Positions 6,188 to 10,839 of a DNA stretch of 10,839 nt are shown piece by piece. This DNA is from Proteobacteria bacterium UBA6522 (GTDB lineage Bacteria > Pseudomonadota > Gammaproteobacteria > Steroidobacterales > Rariloculaceae): positions 1 to 10,839 of the forward strand of contig DJLG01000098.1 in NCBI GenBank assembly GCA_002434915.1. Reading direction: 5' to 3'. A program made the translations under genes and the position numbers. The notes below the pieces were generated by a model. That model was not told the origin of the DNA and searched no databases. It saw only the letters and a list, made by a program, of their open reading frames with translations. Numbering within the stretch: the first letter of the stretch is position 1; the number at the start of each line of letters is the position of its first letter.

Positions 6188-7426
6188 TTACTCATACCTA
6201 AGCGCTTCTGCTGGCGCGACTGCTGCCGCACGTTTAGAGGGATAAATCGTAGCAATAACAGTAACCAGAAAAGCTAGGCAAGATATTAAAATTATATCTA
6301 TCAGCCGAATCTCAGACGGTATTTGCGTAACGTAATAGACATCACCAGGCATTATTTGAAAGTTAAATGTAGACTCCAACCAAGGAACTATAGTTGCAAG
6401 ATTAAAGGCAAGCACTGTACCTAATACGGTTCCGATTAATGTTCCAGCTAATCCCAACAACGACCCTTGAACCATAAATATCCTGGCAATGTGTGAGGAA
6501 GAGAGCCCATAGGTGCGAAGAATTGCAATATCTTTTTTCTTATCAGTTACAACCATCACTAAGGAAGCTACGATATTGAATGCAGCTACCGCAACAATTA
6601 ATAGCAATAGAATAGTCATCATCGATTTTTCAATTCTTATCGCTCTAAAATAGTTGCTATTTTCAAGTGTCCAGTCAGAGTATTGATACAAGGTCTCTTG
6701 AGAAGTCATAGACTCTTGAAGTCCAAGCACTTGGAATGGATTTTCCATTCGAATTGCAAGTCCCTCCGCCCTCCCTTGGAGACCTTTAATTTGACTAGCA
6801 TCACTTAAGTGAATTAATGCTAAACCAACGTCATGATCCTGAATACCTGCTTCAAATATACCGCTAACCAAAAATCCAGTAAGACTGGGCATTAAACGTC
6901 CATTTTCAACCCTCGGTACAAGCAAATTAATCCTGTCACCTACTCCCACTCCTAAATTAAGAGCTAGTATTCTTCCGAGCACTATCCTCTGGGAATTCGC
7001 TTGTAAGTCACTTAAGCTACCGATTCTAAATAATTCCTCAAGCTGTGAGACTGCTGCTTCTTCTAAAGGAACAACCCCTCTAATGAGAGCAGGACTTAGG
7101 TTCGCTCCAGAACTAAGCATCCCCTCAAGATTTATAAAGGGTGAAGCTCCCATGATGCCCTCTGTCTCTAATATCTCTGTGCGCAAACTAGACCAATCAT
7201 CTAAACCAACGGTTTCCTGAGAAATACTTGCATGAGCAGTCATACTTAATAATCGAGTACGCAACTCGTTCTCAAAACCATTCATCACAGAAAGAATTAC
7301 GATAAGAGCAGCCACGCCTAAGCTAATACCAAGCATAGATGCCATGCTTATAAACGAGACGAATCCTCTCTGCGCGCGAGCTTGCACATAACGCAGACCT
7401 ATAAAGACCTCAACTGGACGAAACAT
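6188..7426 (-). CDS. lolE: Lipoprotein-releasing system transmembrane subunit, LolE-like
   Basis: This is the second inner-membrane permease of the LolCDE lipoprotein-release complex and the first gene of the unit. The 412 residues have the same layout as the downstream paralogue: TM1 at about 25-48, VLSVMNGFENELRTRLL (44-60), a periplasmic domain (about 60-260), three C-terminal helices (about 266-293, 315-345, 375-397) and the ending PAEALRYE. LolE-like features include SPFINLEGMLSSGANL (95-110), close to the corresponding SGANL segment of E. coli LolE, and LMP followed by QDHDVGLALIHLSDA (196-210). In place of the LolC hook it has RVENGRLMPSLT (172-183), which lacks the TP-x-G and final Arg. 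The lolE symbol rests on this comparison by eye; the family is certain. The ATG has no strong SD. It lies 146 bases after sfsA. Confidence 0.88.
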   Translation of the reverse strand: MFRPVEVFIGLRYVQARAQRGFVSFISMASMLGISLGVAALIVILSVMNGFENELRTRLLSMTAHASISQETVGLDDWSSLRTEILETEGIMGASPFINLEGMLSSGANLSPALIRGVVPLEEAAVSQLEELFRIGSLSDLQANSQRIVLGRILALNLGVGVGDRINLLVPRVENGRLMPSLTGFLVSGIFEAGIQDHDVGLALIHLSDASQIKGLQGRAEGLAIRMENPFQVLGLQESMTSQETLYQYSDWTLENSNYFRAIRIEKSMMTILLLLIVAVAAFNIVASLVMVVTDKKKDIAILRTYGLSSSHIARIFMVQGSLLGLAGTLIGTVLGTVLAFNLATIVPWLESTFNFQIMPGDVYYVTQIPSEIRLIDIILISCLAFLVTVIATIYPSKRAAAVAPAEALRYE

Positions 7427-7572
7427 AACAAGACATAAAAAACCTATCTTAAAAACTCACATAGTTAGAAGAGCAAATACCTCGTGGTTATAACATATGA
7501 GTCGTTAGCAAAGTCGTAGCACCTTGAGAGAATAGAAGAAAGTGACCATCAGTGAGTCATACATCGTATAAA
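7427..7572 (-). promoter_or_regulatory. sfsA-lolE gap with an extended -10 promoter candidate
   Basis: This 146-base gap holds no gene. On the minus strand, TGTTATAAC (7495-7487) fits an extended -10 (TGn plus TATAAC, 5 of 6), which would give a leader of about 55 bases before the Lol unit; no good -35 accompanies it. Just upstream is a near-perfect direct repeat, AGTCGTTAGCA (7500-7510) and AGTCGTAGCA (7512-7521), in plus-strand notation. I see no convincing terminator after sfsA: the only fold there is a 4-base stem with a pyrimidine-rich tail. Read-through from sfsA is therefore possible. Confidence 0.35.
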
Positions 7573-8301
7573 TTAATACTTTCCATCTAACCTTACCGGA
7601 AGTCTTCGCTCCAAGGTTACGCTTTGTGACGTAACAGTGGCTCCTAAAGCGTAAACTTCAACTCCAATTTCCACTGCCTTTCTAAGCGCCTTTCCGTAAG
7701 CAGGATCTATTTCATCCGCAGGCACCACATATTCAACGTCAGCGCGCTGCACACAAAAACACAGTGCTCCCCGTTGACCAGCCTCTACTCTTTCCGTCAA
7801 TTCCTCAACATGGCGTGTTGCACGAATACTGACTGCATCCGGAAAAAAAGCACAACAATTACCATTATCTACAGACGCAGTCACGTTTTTGACTTCTAGA
7901 TAACAATCTGGCTCCGTCTCATGTTCACTTAAAAGAAAGTCTATTCTCGAACGAGTACCTGTAATTTTTACTTCTCGTCGTATCGATGTGAAACCTGTGA
8001 GCTCCCCAATTAATCCATGCTCCAAAGCCTCAGCAACAAGATTATTACTACGCCCGGTATTTATACCAACTAATACCGATTGATTAACTTCAACCAACTC
8101 CCACCCAAGCGGATATTTTCGAGTAGGATTTTCAACAGGAAGTAGCCATACAGTTGATCCAGGCTCATTACATCCAAGCATAGAACCCGTATTAGGGCAA
8201 TGAACAGTAGTCTCACTACCGTCTGATAAAATCACATCGGCCAAAAAACGCTTGTACCGACGAACAAGTTTTGCCTCAATCAAAGGAAATTCAAATTTCA
8301 T
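7573..8301 (-). CDS. sfsA: DNA-binding / PD-(D/E)xK nuclease-fold protein SfsA
   Basis: SfsA is known in E. coli as a sugar fermentation stimulation protein; the family has an N-terminal OB-like part and a PD-(D/E)xK nuclease-like domain and binds DNA. Its cellular role is still poorly defined. The 242 residues are close to E. coli SfsA (234). Family motifs are LVRRYKRFLADV (12-23), HCPNTGSM (34-41), KYPLGWEL (62-69), SRIDFLL (118-124), YLEVKNVT (134-141), FPDAVSIRATRHVEEL (153-168) and the C-terminal LERRLPVRL. Asp121, Glu136 and Lys138 are the expected nuclease-type residues, and all are present. The ATG matches the family N-terminus; its SD is weak (GAG 8 bases upstream). It diverges from mfd and precedes the Lol unit on the same strand, separated by a 146-base gap, so co-transcription is uncertain. 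Confidence 0.95.
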   Translation of the reverse strand: MKFEFPLIEAKLVRRYKRFLADVILSDGSETTVHCPNTGSMLGCNEPGSTVWLLPVENPTRKYPLGWELVEVNQSVLVGINTGRSNNLVAEALEHGLIGELTGFTSIRREVKITGTRSRIDFLLSEHETEPDCYLEVKNVTASVDNGNCCAFFPDAVSIRATRHVEELTERVEAGQRGALCFCVQRADVEYVVPADEIDPAYGKALRKAVEIGVEVYALGATVTSQSVTLERRLPVRLDGKY

Positions 8302-8478
8302 AAGCCAAGCTCATAGTAAAATTAAGTGCCATTAGCCACTAAAAAAACACCCCCTAAGAATCACATCATAATTATATATATATCAACCAATCCATATCCC
8401 ATCAGGCTCTAGTTTCGCTATCCCAGATACATCATGCATATGGGATAATTACTCATTAATACCAGAACATAATATTCA
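8302..8478. promoter_or_regulatory. Divergent sfsA-mfd intergenic region with promoter candidates and a TATCCCA motif set
   Basis: This 177-base region should hold the promoters of both sfsA and mfd. For sfsA the best -10 is TATAAT on the minus strand (8376-8371) in an alternating A/T tract (8371-8383), without a good -35. For mfd, TGGGATAAT (8441-8449) fits an extended -10 (TGn plus GATAAT, 5 of 6), also without a -35. The heptamer TATCCCA occurs at 8395-8401 and 8419-8425 and inverted (TGGGATA) at 8441-8447, the last overlapping the mfd -10 candidate. I see no ORF, tRNA or terminator here. Confidence 0.4.
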
Positions 8479-10839
8479 GTGGATAAAAAAATCTCGCTTT
8501 TTCAGCTGCCTATTCCATCAACAAGGGTACCGACCTGTATTCACTGGGGTCAGCTCTATGGATGTGCATACAGCGTAGCTATAAGCGAATTGATAAAGCA
8601 ATATGATGGATCTATCTGCATAGTTACCGATTCGGCCTCAACCGCAGATACCATTAAACGCGAAGTAGATTTCTTTTCCTCTGGTAATTTAGCAAGACGT
8701 TTTTTCGACTATGAAACTCTGCCTTATGATGTGTTTTCACCACCACAAGACTTGCTCTCTGAGCGACTCTCTACTCTTTATCAACTCGATATAGGAAATC
8801 GAGAAATCGTAATTGTAAATGCTCAAGCACTTCTAGCAAGACTTCCTCCAGCTGACTTCGTTAGTACGCACTCAACAATTCTTCAACTTGGTCAACAACT
8901 TAACAGTCAGAAATTCCGAGAACGTTTAGTAAATCATGGTTATCTCCATGTTGAACAAGTTTTTGATCCAGGAGATTTTGCGGTACGAGGCTCGCTCATC
9001 GACATCTACCCTATAGGATCTAAGCATCCAATTCGTATCGATCTATTTGATAAAGAAATAGAACAGCTAAGAATATTTGATCCACATACACAAATTAGTA
9101 CAGGCGTGGTTAAAGAGGTTCGAATCCTTCCTGCAAAAGAATTTCCATTTGATTCAGAGGCAATTAGTGATTTTCGAGCAAGACATAGACACCAAATATC
9201 CGGCGACCCAGGGAAATCTTCGGTATACAGGAATATATCTGAAGCTCAACTTCCAGCTGGAATCGAGTATTACTTGCCTTTATTCTTTGACTCCACATCC
9301 TCTCTACTAGATTACCTACCTGAAAATACATTAATTGTGTCTGTTGATGAATCTCTAGCTAGCCTTGATTCCGGATGGAAATTGATTCAAGACCGTCATG
9401 AACAACTTCACGAGGACTCTGATAGACCTATTCTTTCTCCTGAAACGGCGTTCTGGAATCCTGACAAAATCAGGAAAAAAATAGAACAATTTCCACGTAT
9501 TGCTATTAATAGCCATGAGCTAGAAAATCTCGATGATAATCATTTCAATGCAGGCACTGGCCACCCATTAAGTACGATTGCCAGTACAAACGAAGACATA
9601 CTATCCCGCTGGATAAACTCTGATAAAGAATTTAGAACTCTTCTAGTGACAACATCTCCAGGACGTCGAGAAGTTATATTCAAATTGTTACAAGGTCGGG
9701 GACTTACACCTACATTACTGAAAGACTGGGATGAGTTTTTACAAGCTAACGACTCGCTGTGTCTGGCTGTAGGTGATCTAGATACAGGACTTGTTCTTCC
9801 AGATAGTAATATACGTTTAGTAACAGCTGAACAACTTGGCATGGATAGGCCACGCCAAAGAACACAACGACGTCGACCAGCTAGAGACCCTGATGCAATC
9901 GTACGAGAACTCACTGATCTGCGTGTGGGTGCTCCAGTGGTTCATGAAGAACATGGAATCGGGCGTTACCTAGGTCTTGTAAGCCTATCAGTCAACGAAG
10001 TATTAACAGAATTTTTAATGCTTGAATATGCAGAGTCCGCTAAATTATATATCCCTGTTCATAATCTTCACCTAGTGACACGTTATACAGGTGCATCACC
10101 AGAGCATGCGCCATTGCATCGACTTGGTTCAGACCAATGGCTTAAAGCTAGAAAAAAAGCGGCTAAACAAGCAAGAGATGTAGCGGCAGAATTACTATCC
10201 CTGTATGCAGAACGAGCTGCTAGAAAAGGAATTAAATCACCTATAAACGATGATATTTATCAACGTTTTACTCTTGAGTTCCCCTTTCAAGAAACCAATG
10301 ATCAGTTAAAGGTCATTGAAGAGACGCTAGATGATCTTTCAAGCGAAAAACCAATGGATCGTGTTATATGCGGTGATGTGGGGTTTGGCAAAACTGAGGT
10401 CGCTTTACGTGCTGCATTTGTTGCAGTGCATGCTGGGCATCAAGTTTGTTTATTAGTACCAACTACACTGCTTGCTCAACAACACTACCGAACCTTTGTA
10501 GATCGATTTGCCGATTGGCCAGTTCATATAGAACTACTATCTCGATTCAGAAGTAAATCAGAAAGCTCAGCAGTTATCTCAGAATTATCCAAAGGCACAG
10601 TTGATATCGTTATTGGCACTCATAAGCTTCTAAATAGCGATATTAAATTTAATCAACTTGGACTAATTATTGTTGATGAAGAACATCGGTTTGGCGTTAG
10701 ACAAAAAGAACGCTTGAAAAAACTAAGGGCTGAAGTTGATATGTTGACACTCACTGCAACACCAATACCGAGAACGCTGAATATGACACTTGGTGGTCTC
10801 CGAGACTTATCACTTATCAGTACACCACCAGTCGATCGT
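8479..10839 (+). CDS. mfd: Transcription-repair coupling factor Mfd, C-terminus cut by window edge
   Basis: Mfd is a cytoplasmic DNA translocase that removes RNA polymerase stalled at DNA damage and recruits UvrA, linking transcription to nucleotide excision repair. An uninterrupted frame runs from GTG 8479 to the edge (787 codons; family about 1150). The N-terminal UvrB-like module includes YETLPYDVFSPPQDLLSERL (from residue 78) and VRGSLIDIYP (about 169-178). The RNA-polymerase-interacting domain includes VVHEEHGIGRY (487-497). The helicase part has FPFQETNDQ, Walker A GDVGFGKTE (632-640), PTTLLAQQHY, IGTHKLL, the DEEH box (733-736) and TATPIPRTLNM (759-769). The later motor motifs, TRG region and C-terminal D7 lie outside. 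No in-frame ATG precedes the first conserved motifs, and the frame closes at TAA 8470-8472, so GTG is the best start; no SD is visible. Mfd beside lol genes is also seen in E. coli, where ycfT intervenes. Confidence 0.96.
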   Translation, partial: MDKKISLFQLPIPSTRVPTCIHWGQLYGCAYSVAISELIKQYDGSICIVTDSASTADTIKREVDFFSSGNLARRFFDYETLPYDVFSPPQDLLSERLSTLYQLDIGNREIVIVNAQALLARLPPADFVSTHSTILQLGQQLNSQKFRERLVNHGYLHVEQVFDPGDFAVRGSLIDIYPIGSKHPIRIDLFDKEIEQLRIFDPHTQISTGVVKEVRILPAKEFPFDSEAISDFRARHRHQISGDPGKSSVYRNISEAQLPAGIEYYLPLFFDSTSSLLDYLPENTLIVSVDESLASLDSGWKLIQDRHEQLHEDSDRPILSPETAFWNPDKIRKKIEQFPRIAINSHELENLDDNHFNAGTGHPLSTIASTNEDILSRWINSDKEFRTLLVTTSPGRREVIFKLLQGRGLTPTLLKDWDEFLQANDSLCLAVGDLDTGLVLPDSNIRLVTAEQLGMDRPRQRTQRRRPARDPDAIVRELTDLRVGAPVVHEEHGIGRYLGLVSLSVNEVLTEFLMLEYAESAKLYIPVHNLHLVTRYTGASPEHAPLHRLGSDQWLKARKKAAKQARDVAAELLSLYAERAARKGIKSPINDDIYQRFTLEFPFQETNDQLKVIEETLDDLSSEKPMDRVICGDVGFGKTEVALRAAFVAVHAGHQVCLLVPTTLLAQQHYRTFVDRFADWPVHIELLSRFRSKSESSAVISELSKGTVDIVIGTHKLLNSDIKFNQLGLIIVDEEHRFGVRQKERLKKLRAEVDMLTLTATPIPRTLNMTLGGLRDLSLISTPPVDR

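Noticed and set aside
8323..8340. Possible hairpin AGTG...CACT next to an A7 run in the sfsA leader as a terminator
   Set aside because: Only four pairs with mismatches inside, and it lies upstream of the sfsA start on that strand, where a terminator would make little sense.
8371..8383. Alternating A/T tract between sfsA and mfd as a possible microsatellite
   Set aside because: It is only about a dozen bases and is better explained as part of an A/T-rich promoter region.
9077..9310. A 77-codon plus-strand frame in another phase of mfd
   Set aside because: It lies wholly within the uninterrupted Mfd frame; there is no sign of a frameshift or internal gene.
9540..9914. A 124-codon open frame on the minus strand inside mfd
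   Set aside because: It is fully antisense to a well-conserved part of Mfd, its product is low-complexity Ser/Arg-rich with no recognisable domain, and it lacks an SD. It is a shadow of the mfd reading frame.

Overview
The window looks like ordinary chromosome from a gammaproteobacterium of moderately low GC content (roughly 40% by eye). Every protein resembles its E. coli or Pseudomonas counterpart in length and motifs. The presence of lipid A/Kdo synthesis, lipid A export and Lol lipoprotein sorting shows a Gram-negative, LPS-bearing, two-membrane cell. I cannot name a genus from the sequence.

Layout: nine genes lie on the minus strand and one on the plus strand, with about 94% of the bases coding. 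Read in the direction of minus-strand transcription, they are sfsA (8301-7573); the lipoprotein-release cluster lolE-like, lolC-like and lolD (7426-4237); then exbB, exbD, msbA, lpxK and the 5' part of kdsB (4130-1). Diverging from sfsA on the plus strand is mfd, which starts at a GTG at 8479 and runs off the right edge with 787 of about 1150 codons present. There are three non-coding gaps (4131-4236, 7427-7572, 8302-8478), all shorter than 180 bases. I saw no tRNA, rRNA, insertion sequence, CRISPR or phage material.

How the genes work together: the minus-strand genes form two tightly packed envelope-biogenesis units. The Lol unit extracts lipoproteins from the inner membrane for transfer to LolA. 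The second unit makes and moves lipid A: KdsB activates Kdo, LpxK adds the 4'-phosphate of lipid A, and MsbA flips the core-lipid A. Upstream of these sit an ExbB/ExbD proton-driven motor pair. Within each unit, gaps are 3-8 bases or genes overlap, and several Shine-Dalgarno (SD) sequences lie inside the end of the preceding gene, which points to translational coupling. A reasonable sigma-70 promoter candidate lies before exbB, inside a 41-base imperfect palindrome.

I found no undescribed system. The points worth a second look are modest: the palindrome/promoter before exbB, the E-C-D order of the Lol genes with a LolC-type hook in only one permease, a triple TATCCCA motif in the sfsA-mfd divergent region, and the lack of a visible SD before mfd.
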